DNA of 10,046 nucleotides from JBBRMU01 sp038230655 (GCA_038230655.1 JBBRMU010000033.1:1-10046); one strand, 5' to 3'; positions 1-6,129 are shown, numbered from the stretch's first letter. Notes: generated by a model from the letters alone, not told the origin. Numbers and translations: made by a program.

Positions 1-150
1 ATTGATTGTGATTTCCATCCATCAATTATGACGGCTCCCGTGTTTTGTTCCAATACCATGGAGACCCAAAGGCTGCCTGAGGTATCATTGTCCGCTGGAA
101 TCAAAACCCTTGGGAGGTATCATGTTCCATTGTACAAGACTTGGGCTTGA
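1..150 (+). CDS. Possible 3' end of an unidentified gene (5' part outside the window)
   Basis: Frame 1 is open from the first base to a TGA at 148-150 and encodes 49 residues, beginning IDCDFHPSIM and ending HVPLYKTWA. The stretch is clearly richer in G+C than the DNA after it, which fits coding sequence. I do not recognise the family. A 49-codon open frame can arise by chance, so this is tentative. If real, it is a flanking gene outside the element integrated at the tRNA, because the recombinase lies on the other side of the tRNA. The 165 bases between this frame and the tRNA show no gene. They hold a small hairpin (AAATGTG/CACATTT, 271-290). Confidence 0.3.
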   Translation: MDCDFHPSIMTAPVFCSNTMETQRLPEVSLSAGIKTLGRYHVPLYKTWA

Positions 151-315
151 AATAACCCAGTAAATGTGCTAAAATTTGGAAGCTATTTTAGATGCCAAAC
201 AAAATTTCACTTGCGCTACCATTGAGAGTTAAGAGAAATTTTGATAACAGCACGTTACGAAAACGGATGAAAATGTGTGTTAGCACATTTCAACAAGTCG
301 AAGTGACGGACACAC

Positions 316-390
316 GGCCCTATCGTCTAATGGTTAGGACAAGCGGTTTTCATCCGCTAAACCGGGGTTCAATTCCCCGTAGGGCTACCA
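316..390 (+). tRNA. tRNA-Glu (anticodon UUC)
   Basis: A full cloverleaf can be drawn. The acceptor stem is 316-322 with 380-386, including a G1-U72 wobble. The D arm contains the typical GTCTAATGGTTAGGAC. The anticodon stem is 342-346/354-358 with loop TTTTCAT. The T arm is CGGGG-TTCAATT-CCCCG, followed by discriminator A387 and an encoded CCA at 388-390. The anticodon is TTC at 349-351, so glutamate. The layout matches bacterial tRNA-Glu closely. The 3' half is overlapped on the opposite strand by the end of the serine recombinase gene. That makes this tRNA the probable chromosomal target of the neighbouring element, with the tRNA left intact after integration. Confidence 0.95.
350..390. other. 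Putative attachment site (tRNA-Glu 3' half shared with recombinase 3' end)
   Basis: The recombinase frame continues through the 3' end of tRNA-Glu and stops at a TGA that is the reverse complement of anticodon bases T350 C351 plus A352. A recombinase gene ending inside an intact tRNA is the usual look of an integrated element whose att core lies in that tRNA. I searched by eye for a second copy of the tRNA 3' end and found none in the window, so the far end of the element would lie beyond 10046, or was lost. The exact crossover point cannot be read from one junction. Confidence 0.5.
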
Positions 391-1870
391 AGCTAGATTT
401 ATCTCCGCCGTACTCCTGATTTATCTTATAAATATGCGACAATATAGCGGTTCCAAACTTCTGTCCATCAAACTTAATTTTTTCTTTACACACTAGCTTC
501 TGAAATCTCAATTTAGATTGATAATCTGCTTCTAACCAAGTTTTTGAAGTGGTTCGAACAAAGTTAAAACAATAATCAAGAGCTGATTCCATATCAAACT
601 CTTCAACTGATTGCTCCGCCACAAGGCGGCGTTTTTTATATATAGCTTCATTAGCTATTTGCTTCTGCTCTTCAAATTCAGTGTCTGTGTATTTGCCATT
701 TCTATGGAACTCAAAGATTTTTAATCTTTCTTGTTCCAAAGCATCGATATCTTTTCTTAATCGTGCAGCATCAGCATAAAACTTTTGATAGTTATTTTTC
801 CAAATATCAATAACTGTTGCTTTGAATAATTTTTCATACTTACCGCTCGGAGTAATTTCATCTAAGTATTCAACAAAAGATTGCTCAAAACTTTGTTTGG
901 GAATAGACACTGATTTATCACACTTATGATTTGCGTGGTGATAGTAATCATATTTTTTACCCATTCTTCCTGTTGAGCTGCTTCCTGTAATAGGCTTGTT
1001 GCAATGTGTACATATAGTTCCTCGCAAAGGGAATAGTGGATTATTAGCTGAGCGTGGAGCAACGTGAACTGAGTCCTTATACCCTTCTTGGCATTTATTA
1101 AATAATTCTCTGGGAACTATTGGTTTAAAACTTCCTTCGTGTTCACCCCAAACATTTATCAGCGCTGTATAGACAGGGTTCTTAAGCATCTTTTCTACCA
1201 ACTGACTGTATGGATTTTTGCCACCTTTGGTTTTTAACCCTCGCTCTCCTAAAAATATAGCCAAAGATTCATAAGTATAAGTGCCTTTAGAATACTCTTC
1301 AAATCCTAAAAGGATTAACGGTGCAATGTTTTGGTCAGGTTCTATATTCGCACCTTTCGCTGGGCGATAATAACCTAGTGGTTGAGGCCAAACCCATACG
1401 CCTTGTTTAACTCGCTCAAGCATTCCTTGTTTGGTTCGTTCAGTGCGAACATTATTATCAAACTCAGCGAAGACAGACAGCATTCCTTCCATCGCCCTTG
1501 AGACTGAACTATCATCGTTAATTGGTTCAGTCACCGAGAGTAACTTCACACCAGCTTTTTTTAGAACAGCTCGAACTATAGCGTGGTCATCTTGATTTCT
1601 TGCAAATCGGTCAATCTTGTAAACTATGAAATAACTGACTTTATTTTTCTTATCAGCACAATAAGTCAAAGCTTTGTTAAACTCTGTCCTATTAGCCGTT
1701 TTTGCACTCTCACCAAGTTCAACATAGGTCTTAAGTACTTTAATGCCCTGTTTTTCAGCGTATTCTTTAGCTAGTCTTTCTTGACTATCTAAACTTGTAC
1801 CTTCAATCTGGTCTTTTGAAGACACTCGGCAATAAATTATAGCGTTTTTAATTTCATCTTTTTCATTCAT
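350..1870 (-). CDS. Large serine recombinase (site-specific integrase)
   Basis: This 506-residue protein cuts and rejoins DNA through a phosphoserine link, and is the likely integrase of the element. The resolvase-type catalytic domain spans about residues 10-155. It has YCRVSSKDQ with the nucleophile expected at Ser17, an arginine at 15, and IDRFARN at 86-92 supplying further active-site arginines. The Recombinase domain follows (about 163-270), then a zinc-ribbon region starting CTHC (near 290) with HKC as a further ligand cluster. A charged coiled coil lies at about 365-425. The C-terminus, SLVALRGIEPRFSG, is read antisense from tRNA-Glu, so the native end in the circular form was probably different. 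The ATG at 1870 is supported by a promoter whose -10 box ends 6 nt upstream. The family assignment is secure. The target site is inferred from context. Confidence 0.95.
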   Translation of the reverse strand: MNEKDEIKNAIIYCRVSSKDQIEGTSLDSQERLAKEYAEKQGIKVLKTYVELGESAKTANRTEFNKALTYCADKKNKVSYFIVYKIDRFARNQDDHAIVRAVLKKAGVKLLSVTEPINDDSSVSRAMEGMLSVFAEFDNNVRTERTKQGMLERVKQGVWVWPQPLGYYRPAKGANIEPDQNIAPLILLGFEEYSKGTYTYESLAIFLGERGLKTKGGKNPYSQLVEKMLKNPVYTALINVWGEHEGSFKPIVPRELFNKCQEGYKDSVHVAPRSANNPLFPLRGTICTHCNKPITGSSSTGRMGKKYDYYHHANHKCDKSVSIPKQSFEQSFVEYLDEITPSGKYEKLFKATVIDIWKNNYQKFYADAARLRKDIDALEQERLKIFEFHRNGKYTDTEFEEQKQIANEAIYKKRRLVAEQSVEEFDMESALDYCFNFVRTTSKTWLEADYQSKLRFQKLVCKEKIKFDGQKFGTAILSHIYKINQEYGGDKSSLVALRGIEPRFSG

Positions 1871-1876
1871 ATATTT

Positions 1877-1904
1877 ATTATGTCACTTGTTAATTATTAA
1901 TCAA
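1877..1904 (-). promoter_or_regulatory. Promoter of the serine recombinase (predicted leaderless)
   Basis: On the minus strand there is a TTGATT -35 (1899-1904), a 16-nt spacer, and an extended -10 TGA-CATAAT with the hexamer at 1877-1882. Exactly 6 nt (1871-1876) separate the hexamer from the ATG, so transcription should begin at or within a base of the start codon. No Shine-Dalgarno sequence is present. The -35 lies just after the stop of the 51-residue gene upstream. Confidence 0.5.
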
Positions 1905-1909
1905 TAACC

Positions 1910-2065
1910 CTAAAGGGATTTATGGAACTTCCTTTTCCCTATAATCCACTTTTCGTAAGCTAACTGACCAAATCCATATAAATCCTTTAGAATATCAAAA
2001 ACTTCTTCATCAGGAAGGTTATTTAGCTCTGGGTCAATTTTACGGGCTTGTTCTATTGATAACAT
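1910..2065 (-). CDS. Small acidic protein of 51 residues, function unknown
   Basis: The frame encodes MLSIEQARKIDPELNNLPDE followed by EEVFDILKDLYGFGQLAYEKW and a basic tail ending FHKSL. The composition looks like a real folded helical protein: an acidic N-terminal half and an amphipathic helix with regular Leu/Ile/Tyr/Trp spacing, then a lysine-rich end. I have the impression of similar short proteins next to serine recombinases in CPR-type elements, but no named family is assigned. It ends 39 nt before the recombinase start and is on the same strand, so the two may be transcribed together or in sequence. Two hairpins stand directly upstream of its ATG. A GAGGCGGA stretch there is the only possible ribosome-binding site, and it is rather far from the start. 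Confidence 0.65.
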   Translation of the reverse strand: MLSIEQARKIDPELNNLPDEEVFDILKDLYGFGQLAYEKWIIGKRKFHKSL

Positions 2066-2078
2066 ATAATTAAAATCC

Positions 2079-2176
2079 GCCTCAGATTACGAGGCTCACT
2101 GTCAGGTGTTTCCTCGCAATCTGCGACGGGTTTTATTTGACAGTGAAATTAAAAACCAACGGTTTAACGTTGGTTT
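2079..2176 (-). promoter_or_regulatory. Cluster of stem-loops upstream of the 51-residue gene
   Basis: Three strong hairpins lie side by side. GCCTC/GAGGC pairs at 2079-2083/2091-2095. CACTGTCA/TGACAGTG pairs at 2097-2104/2138-2145 and encloses TCGCA/TGCGA (2114-2118/2122-2126). AAACCAACG/CGTTGGTTT pairs at 2153-2161/2168-2176. On the minus strand the last is followed by TTTAATTT, as in a weak intrinsic terminator. The first two would form the 5' leader of the 51-residue gene. I could match none of this to a known riboswitch class. Confidence 0.5.
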
Positions 2177-2205
2177 GATTATCTTTAGACTCTAATATAT
2201 GAAAA

Positions 2206-2265
2206 AAGACTAAGCTAAAATAATAAAATAACGTTTTACGTTCTTTATTACCTCGGCTTAATCTT
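2206..2265. repeat. 60-bp imperfect inverted repeat in a gene-free stretch
   Basis: AAGACTAAGC at 2206-2215 pairs with GCTTAATCTT at 2256-2265 (9 of 10). An inner AATAAA..AACG / CGTT..TTTATT stem lies around a TTTTA loop. It sits inside a gene-free region, 2066-2531. The rest of that region (2266-2531) holds only short palindromes (CTTAC/GTAAG near 2400-2420, TTTACT/AGTAAA near 2436-2453) and no frame I would call a gene. The role is unknown. An element-borne origin, a small RNA or a terminator pair are all possible. Confidence 0.4.
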
Positions 2266-2531
2266 TATGGAATTCCTAACATTTTTACTGCCTAATTTTA
2301 TCCAGATGGCAAATCTGCTGCATTGGAATATATATTGACTAACCAGTAGAATTTGTGAGAATTATATACGTTGTCTTCTTTTATACAGCAAACAACTAAC
2401 TTACTCGCTGCCAAGTAAGAATATAACCTTCTCATTTACTAATTAAAGTAAATTCTAGGTAAGTAGGTTTTGAAAGTGCTAATAAAACTAGTTTAAACTA
2501 AAATATTTATTTTGTCTACAAGCGTTGTCTC

Positions 2532-2840
2532 CTAAGCCCCATATAACAATAAATCTAACTTTGCTTTATCCTCGTCTGACAATGGGTTTTGTGAATTATG
2601 AATACCGCTTTCAATTTCCACATTTGTATTGATAACTTTACCCAAAACTCTCTCAAAAACCTCTTTTAATGCCTGAATTTGCCCTTCTTTGGCTTGTTTT
2701 ATCAAAGCTTCAATGATAGGCTCCTGTTCCTCTAAAACACGTTTAACGAGCCTCTGCTTGAGAGCTTGAGCTTGGATTGTGTGTGAGGCTAAACTGCCTT
2801 TAGGACGACCAGAATTAGGTCTTTTTCCACCGCGTTCCAT
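2532..2840 (-). CDS. Small GRPKGS-motif protein (terminase-small-subunit / DUF5681-like)
   Basis: This is a 102-residue basic-then-acidic protein. It opens with MERGGKRPNSGRPKGS, the glycine/arginine-rich start seen in phage small-terminase-like and DUF5681-type proteins, where it is thought to contact DNA. A helical segment follows (residues 28-70) with VLEEQEPIIEALIKQAKEGQ and ALKEVFERVLGKVIN. This resembles the AxxGDxxALKxLLERVxG pattern common to those families. It is the last gene of the minus-strand row and lies 125 nt after the stop of the 111-residue gene. No large terminase or capsid gene is present, so a packaging role is not supported here. A DNA-binding accessory role for the element is more likely. 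There is no clear Shine-Dalgarno sequence. Confidence 0.6.
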   Translation of the reverse strand: MERGGKRPNSGRPKGSLASHTIQAQALKQRLVKRVLEEQEPIIEALIKQAKEGQIQALKEVFERVLGKVINTNVEIESGIHNSQNPLSDEDKAKLDLLLYGA

Positions 2841-2965
2841 ATGGTTAAAAAATCAATAAATCAAACTATACCCTTATATATTAACATAATTTTAGCCCTG
2901 TCCCATAGGGAAAGATGTTCAATCAAAAAATAATCTTACCCAAACAATCTTCCCGAAGAATCAAG

Positions 2966-3301
2966 CTAATCAGTTATGTCTAAAAGTTTTTTAATGTCTT
3001 CGTCGATTCCGCCTTGAATTACCTCTCCATATCCTGATATTTTTGTTGTGCCATTCTTTTTACGTGCAGCCGAGGTTATAGGAGCCTTTTCTGTATCTGA
3101 TAACAAATCTTTAATAGCAGCAATTTTTGAGTTTATGGACTGAACAATGTCCGCCCTCCATTGAGCGTCGCTTTCTGCTATGGTTTTTATCTCGTATAAT
3201 TTTTCACTAATAAGCTCATCTATTTTGTCGTCATTGCGAAGACTTAAAGAAAAAACTTTTAAAAGAATTAAGATATTCAAAACCAAAATCGCAATAAGCA
3301 T
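2966..3301 (-). CDS. One-helix membrane-anchored protein with coiled-coil tail
   Basis: The protein has 111 residues. Residues 1-20 (MLIAILVLNILILLKVFSLS) form a single hydrophobic N-terminal helix without a cleavage site. The rest is charged and helical (about 24-70, with heptad-like Ile/Leu spacing), followed by a polar Lys/Gly-rich linker and an acidic end, EDIKKLLDITD. The expected topology is an inner-membrane anchor with a cytoplasmic or outer tail; charge gives little guidance. It begins 24 nt after the stop of the 165-residue membrane protein and on the same strand, so they are probably one transcript and may act together at the membrane. Family not recognised. Confidence 0.6.
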   Translation of the reverse strand: MLIAILVLNILILLKVFSLSLRNDDKIDELISEKLYEIKTIAESDAQWRADIVQSINSKIAAIKDLLSDTEKAPITSAARKKNGTTKISGYGEVIQGGIDEDIKKLLDITD

Positions 3302-3325
3302 AGTGTATTATTTAATAATCAATTA

Positions 3326-3823
3326 TTAATCTGGTTTGAATTTCCCTATTACAATATAGTAAAATAAACGCTTAATAATTTCGAAAATGATTAGTATAAC
3401 TAAGATAACGATGGTATATGTAAATATGAATTTTGACCAACTAGGTTCTATTTTATATGCTGGCACAAATTTAAAACTATTCGGTGGAGCTATAAATTTA
3501 TCAGTATAAGGTATTTGCTCTACTTTAGAACGTGAATCATAATCATTACAAATTAACCCAGCCTTATTTTTATCTCTGTCAGCAACATTTTCACCATTAT
3601 CATCGATAATTATATTTTCAAGTATTGGGTTTAACTTTCTTCCATCGTTACATAGCACATAGGATTTTTCTAAATCAAATTTTTTTGTTGGTCTCTCGGC
3701 ACTAATCAATATTGGAAATAATAAAATTAATAAAATTGTGGAAATTAAAGATAAAAAATATATTACCTTTAATGACCTAAACCAAGCTTTTGAATTCATA
3801 TATTCAAGTGTTTTTATTTCCAT
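3326..3823 (-). CDS. Two-helix membrane protein with an external cysteine-pair domain
   Basis: The protein has 165 residues, with transmembrane segments at about 19-41 and 131-152. The roughly 90-residue domain between them is polar and contains two cysteines in matching settings, LCNDGR (Cys58) and ICNDYD (Cys92). These could form a disulfide if the loop faces outside. Basic residues (KRLFYY, GKFKPD) follow the second helix, which suggests that both ends are cytoplasmic. The ATG at 3823 follows a CATAAT box by 5 nt. A second ATG eight codons later is possible. It heads a short operon-like pair with the coiled-coil protein. I do not recognise the family. Confidence 0.65.
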   Translation of the reverse strand: MEIKTLEYMNSKAWFRSLKVIYFLSLISTILLILLFPILISAERPTKKFDLEKSYVLCNDGRKLNPILENIIIDDNGENVADRDKNKAGLICNDYDSRSKVEQIPYTDKFIAPPNSFKFVPAYKIEPSWSKFIFTYTIVILVILIIFEIIKRLFYYIVIGKFKPD

Positions 3824-3912
3824 AATATATTATGTTAGTAGTTATGTTTATTTCGGGCAAAACAATTGGGTCATTGATTCCCGTGTTCATATGCTCCCAG
3901 CCTGCTGGAAGA

Positions 3913-4062
3913 TTACTTGAATAGTTGTCCATAAATCCATTTCACTACTACACCAATTCCCACAAAGGTGTATGTAATTATTGCAAATGCTATTGAAATT
4001 CCTCCCAAAATTAGCCAAACAAAGAATAGTACTCCTATAACATAAAGTGCTGTATCAAACAT
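3913..4062 (-). CDS. 49-residue membrane peptide
   Basis: The frame encodes MFDTALYVIGVLFFVWLILG, continues with GISIAFAIITYTFVGIGVVV and ends KWIYGQLFK. It is almost entirely hydrophobic, enough for one long or two short membrane helices, with a basic C-terminal end. The start is well supported by an AAAGGCGGTGG ribosome-binding stretch ending 5 nt before the ATG. It lies on the same strand as its neighbours, 28 nt after the stop of the 38-residue gene and 89 nt before the start of the two-helix protein. Its density of Gly in the helix (GVGI, LGG) could allow oligomer packing. Holin-like or toxin-like roles cannot be told apart from sequence alone. Confidence 0.6.
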   Translation of the reverse strand: MFDTALYVIGVLFFVWLILGGISIAFAIITYTFVGIGVVVKWIYGQLFK

Positions 4063-4089
4063 TTTTACCACCGCCTTTCATTGTTGCCA

Positions 4090-4206
4090 TTAAAAACATA
4101 ATTGTAAGTTTTTTTGGCAAATCTTTAAATAACTCATTATGCTAATATCTCCCCGCTTATACATTCTAAACGCAATGTCTTTCAGTTCTTCTTGCTTGCG
4201 CTTCAT
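4090..4206 (-). CDS. 38-residue basic protein, function unknown
   Basis: The frame encodes MKRKQEELKDIAFRMYKRGD followed by ISIMSYLKICQKNLQLCF. The first half is a strongly amphipathic basic helix and the second half carries two cysteines. The peptide looks like part of a helix-rich nucleic-acid-binding protein, and may be the remnant of a longer gene. It is directly followed by the 49-residue membrane peptide on the same strand. On its upstream side it is preceded, 6 nt from the ATG, by the large stem-loop cluster at 4213-4349. That cluster would then be its leader or a separate element. There is no good Shine-Dalgarno sequence. Its short length limits confidence. Confidence 0.45.
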   Translation of the reverse strand: MKRKQEELKDIAFRMYKRGDISIMSYLKICQKNLQLCF

Positions 4207-4212
4207 ATCACG

Positions 4213-4349
4213 CTAAGGGGCTACCCGCTTGCCCGACCCTTGCGGGTCTACTAGAGTTTCCCCTAGCAACGCTAATAACGTTACAGCAAGACGGATAGCC
4301 GCCTCTGTCGTTATTAGCGTTTTTACGCCATACCCACGTCTTAGGTGGG
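4213..4349. ncRNA. Three consecutive stem-loops: candidate structured RNA or DNA element
   Basis: Hairpin 1 spans 4213-4266: CTAAGGGG pairs with CCCCTAG, around an inner ACCCGC/GCGGGT (4223-4228/4242-4247). Hairpin 2 spans 4268-4321. It has a perfect 13-bp stem, AACGCTAATAACG with CGTTATTAGCGTT. The stem continues inside through a TT bulge, ACAG/CTGT, and a short CGG-ATAG-CCG tip, and ends in TTTTTA on the plus strand. Hairpin 3 is CCCAC/GTGGG at 4333-4337/4345-4349. The block is markedly more G+C-rich than its surroundings. The T-run gives hairpin 2 the look of a plus-strand terminator, yet there is no plus-strand gene upstream. A small RNA, a replication or transfer origin, or a recombination site fits as well. 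Confidence 0.45.
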
Positions 4350-4423
4350 GTTAGGCAATTAAATTGTAGCTATATCATAGCCATTTATATTGTTTTAGAA
4401 AAGAGTTAGAATATAGGAATACT

Positions 4424-5038
4424 ATGTGTTTACTAAATATTATTATGACTTTATTTTCCCACTGGGTGTCTTTAAAAGAGATAGCCTATTTTGGTATCGC
4501 TTTAGCCGGTGTAATCGCAGCGTTTCAAGGTTTAAGCGCTTGGAAAAAACAGCTTAGAGGGCGCGCCGAGTATGATGCCGCCAGAAAACTTTATAAGGCC
4601 ATTTTACAATTACGTGATGCTATTAGTTTTGTTCGCAAACCATTTATCCCGCAATCAGAAACAATTAAAGCCGTGAATCAGTTCAAAAAAGAGAATCCTG
4701 AAGCCACGATAAACGAAAATGCTGCAGTCTACCAATTACGCTGGAATAAAATCATTGAAGCCATATCGGCAGTTCAATTAGAGTCTTTAGAAGCCGAGGT
4801 ATTATGGGGAGACGAAGTAGGAAAAATAATTAAGCCACTAAATCAATGCGTAGGCAAACTTAATTCTCATTTGGCTATGTTTCTTAATCCTCAATTATAT
4901 GGCAGTAGTACCCGTGATTTTAATTCAATCATTTATGAAGTCGTTAGTGACACTGAAAAGGACGAGTTTACTATAGAAATAGAACACGAGGTACAGCAAG
5001 TCGCAGAATCAACTTCTGCTGTACCCACAAACTTTTGA
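4424..5038 (+). CDS. Membrane-anchored helical protein, function unknown (3' end altered)
   Basis: The protein has 204 residues. One membrane helix lies at about 20-40 (AYFGIALAGVIAAFQGLSAW), followed by a cytoplasmic helical domain opening WKKQLRGRAEYDAARKLYKA and LQLRDAISFVRKPF. I recall this pattern (WxKQLxGxAEY..A..LxxAxxxxRDAI..VRxPF) from uncharacterised proteins across bacteria, but no function is known to me. An AGGA sits 6 nt before the ATG at 4424. A second start at 4445 is possible. The last 11 residues (about 194-204) are the antisense of a conserved part of the EVE gene on the other strand. The natural C-terminus has therefore been replaced or extended at a junction near 5005. 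Confidence 0.65.
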   Translation: MCLLNIIMTLFSHWVSLKEIAYFGIALAGVIAAFQGLSAWKKQLRGRAEYDAARKLYKAILQLRDAISFVRKPFIPQSETIKAVNQFKKENPEATINENAAVYQLRWNKIIEAISAVQLESLEAEVLWGDEVGKIIKPLNQCVGKLNSHLAMFLNPQLYGSSTRDFNSIIYEVVSDTEKDEFTIEIEHEVQQVAESTSAVPTNF

Positions 5039-5211
5039 CCCTTGCTTCCCGCAAGATAATAGACTAATTTGTCTCCTTTAGAAATCTTTTTTAGATTTTG
5101 GGTATTAGGACCGAAACCCCAAATACTCTGACTCATCAGGTCAGTATAAATATCTGGAGCCAAGCTATTTGTTTCCTTTTGGTCATTAACTATAATAATA
5201 AAATAATTCAT
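4933..5211 (-). pseudogene. EVE-domain protein, truncated (N-terminal half only)
   Basis: Residues 1-69 are a good EVE-domain start: MNYFIIIVND, then IWGFGPNTQNLKKISKGDKL and VYYLAGSKGQKFVGTAEV. These match the family's WG.G..TpNrknlkkGDkvvfY.aG...FvGta pattern. EVE domains (PUA/YTH-like fold) are about 140 residues and bind modified bases, often beside restriction or defence genes. Here the second half is missing. From about residue 70 the frame runs antisense through the 204-residue gene, giving TCCTSCSISIVNSSFSVSL, which is not EVE-like, and stops at 4933. Half of the fold, including part of the ligand pocket, is lost, so it is probably non-functional. The ATG at 5211 follows a consensus -10 (5241-5246) by 29 nt. 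Confidence 0.7.
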
Positions 5212-5240
5212 TTCCTATAATTTACTGCTTATTTACTTGA

Positions 5241-5249
5241 ATTATAACA
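5241..5249 (-). promoter_or_regulatory. Extended -10 box upstream of the EVE fragment
   Basis: On the minus strand TGT-TATAAT (hexamer 5241-5246) is a consensus -10 with the TGN extension. A TTGACT lies upstream, but only 14 nt away, too close for a standard -35. The predicted leader is about 22 nt and carries only an AGGAA next to the ATG. Confidence 0.35.
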
Positions 5250-5424
5250 CTTTTAATGAAAGTCAATTACACGATTTAAAATAAGTTTCTAATCAATCAA
5301 GGTATTATTAAAATATGATTTATACATCAAAAATGTCTATGAATTGTATGTTTTTTGTTTTACTGAATACGTAAACCAATCTTTTAGCTCTATAATTATC
5401 TGATTCCAATGCTCTCTAACAAGC

Positions 5425-5482
5425 GCTACCACGCTTTAAATACTATTACAAAACACCGCTTAATGGCGGTGTTTTAGTTTTC
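5425..5482. repeat. Stop-codon/terminator module, copy 1 (3' end of the methyltransferase gene)
   Basis: About 56 bp from CTACCACGCTTTAAATACTA to the T-run matches 7734-7789 at about 52 of 56 positions. The shared DNA includes the last codon (AAC), the TAA stop and the terminator hairpin of the methyltransferase gene. The second copy does the same for the unrelated fic gene. Only this copy lacks the adjacent 43-bp repeat. Confidence 0.75.
5450..5475 (-). terminator. Intrinsic terminator of the methyltransferase gene
   Basis: AAAACACCGC (5450-5459) pairs perfectly with GCGGTGTTTT (5466-5475) around TTAATG. The stem overlaps the TAA stop codon of the gene (5474-5476). U-rich tracts on both sides make it potentially bidirectional. 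Confidence 0.75.
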
Positions 5483-6052
5483 CTGATTCTCAATTGGAGA
5501 ATACCTAAATAATAAATTTCCGATACCGTCGGTATCAACAATTTTCTTAAAATCTTTGTCGTAAGGGTTTTCATCTGTAATTAAATATCCACCAGGTTTA
5601 AGTACCCTCTTAATTTCTGCGTGCATCTTTTTAGGGTTTTTGCGGCCGTTATCTATCCTAACAGCATATTCAGAAATTATATCAATTGATTTATCATCAA
5701 AAGGTAAAGTGCGTGCATCGCCTTGAACTAAGTTATTACCAGGATATTTATTTCTTGATTGCGCTTTAAGATTTCTGTGATCAAGGTCTAAAGATATCAA
5801 ATTATTAGTTTTATCATTACTTCTAAGATAACGAATTATGGCTGAACCAAGCCCTGTACCTATATCCAAAATCTTTTCATCACCATTTAATGAATCTACA
5901 AAAATCTGAAAATCTTCATTATTCCTATAGAGACTTTCTAAATCTTTTACCCGCATTTCATCATGATATCCACCCATATCAAAATTGCTTAATCTTTCCC
6001 CTTCCGGAGAATTTTGCACATTCTGTTCTCTAAAACCTTCTCTTTGATTCAT
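5474..6052 (-). CDS. Class I SAM-dependent methyltransferase (Methyltransf_11-like)
   Basis: The protein has 192 residues. The Rossmann motifs are clear: motif I ILDIGTGLGS (61-70) binds SAM, the acidic end of strand 2 is SLDLD (87-91), GDARTLPFDD (111-120) matches the adenine-binding loop, and IKRVLKPGGYLITDE (147-161) is the usual post-motif strand. The substrate cannot be told. There is no NPPY-type motif, so this is not a typical DNA adenine or cytosine methylase. Small-molecule or lipid-type substrates are more likely. The first 30 residues are polar and may be disordered. A consensus extended -10 ends 6 nt before the ATG (6052), predicting a leaderless transcript. The stop codon lies inside the terminator stem shared with fic. 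Confidence 0.85.
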   Translation of the reverse strand: MNQREGFREQNVQNSPEGERLSNFDMGGYHDEMRVKDLESLYRNNEDFQIFVDSLNGDEKILDIGTGLGSAIIRYLRSNDKTNNLISLDLDHRNLKAQSRNKYPGNNLVQGDARTLPFDDKSIDIISEYAVRIDNGRKNPKKMHAEIKRVLKPGGYLITDENPYDKDFKKIVDTDGIGNLLFRYSPIENQEN

Positions 6053-6058
6053 ATTTTA

Positions 6059-6067
6059 ATTATATCA
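6059..6067 (-). promoter_or_regulatory. Extended -10 promoter of the methyltransferase (predicted leaderless)
   Basis: On the minus strand TGA-TATAAT (hexamer 6059-6064) is followed by 6 nt and the ATG at 6052. No good -35 is visible, which is tolerable with an extended -10. The 43-bp repeat copy A begins 20 nt further upstream. Confidence 0.55.
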
Positions 6068-6086
6068 GATATTATTGAAAACCAGC

Positions 6087-6129
6087 TATAAACCTCCCTA
6101 ACCAAAGCCAAATAAGTTTTCGACCTGTC
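6087..6129 (+). repeat. 43-bp dispersed repeat, copy A
   Basis: This copy runs from TATAAACC to ACCTGTC with the core ACCAAAGCCAAATAAGTTTT. It differs from copy D at only a few positions. It lies between the promoter of the methyltransferase gene and the terminator of the 182-residue gene. The sequence after it (TCGACTTGGTCTCCCTACG) is a diverged version of the GGATAC.CTCTACCA extension of copies C and D. Confidence 0.85.

Noticed and set aside
192..419. A 75-codon plus-strand frame across the tRNA-Glu gene
   Set aside because: Its second half is the tRNA read as protein, and its first half has no family-like features or ribosome-binding site.
862..1062. A minus-strand frame inside the recombinase gene
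   Set aside because: It is a shadow in another frame of the zinc-ribbon coding region.
2266..2337. A 23-codon plus-strand frame starting MEFLTFLLPNF, resembling a small hydrophobic toxin
   Set aside because: No ribosome-binding site or convincing promoter was found, and the length is within chance.
2532..2840. A prophage packaging module based on the small-terminase-like protein
   Set aside because: No large terminase, portal, capsid or lysis gene is present in the window.
4350..4356. GTTAGGC, which matches the integron attC core GTTRRRY
   Set aside because: No paired RYYYAAC box was found at a suitable distance, and a 7-base match is expected by chance.
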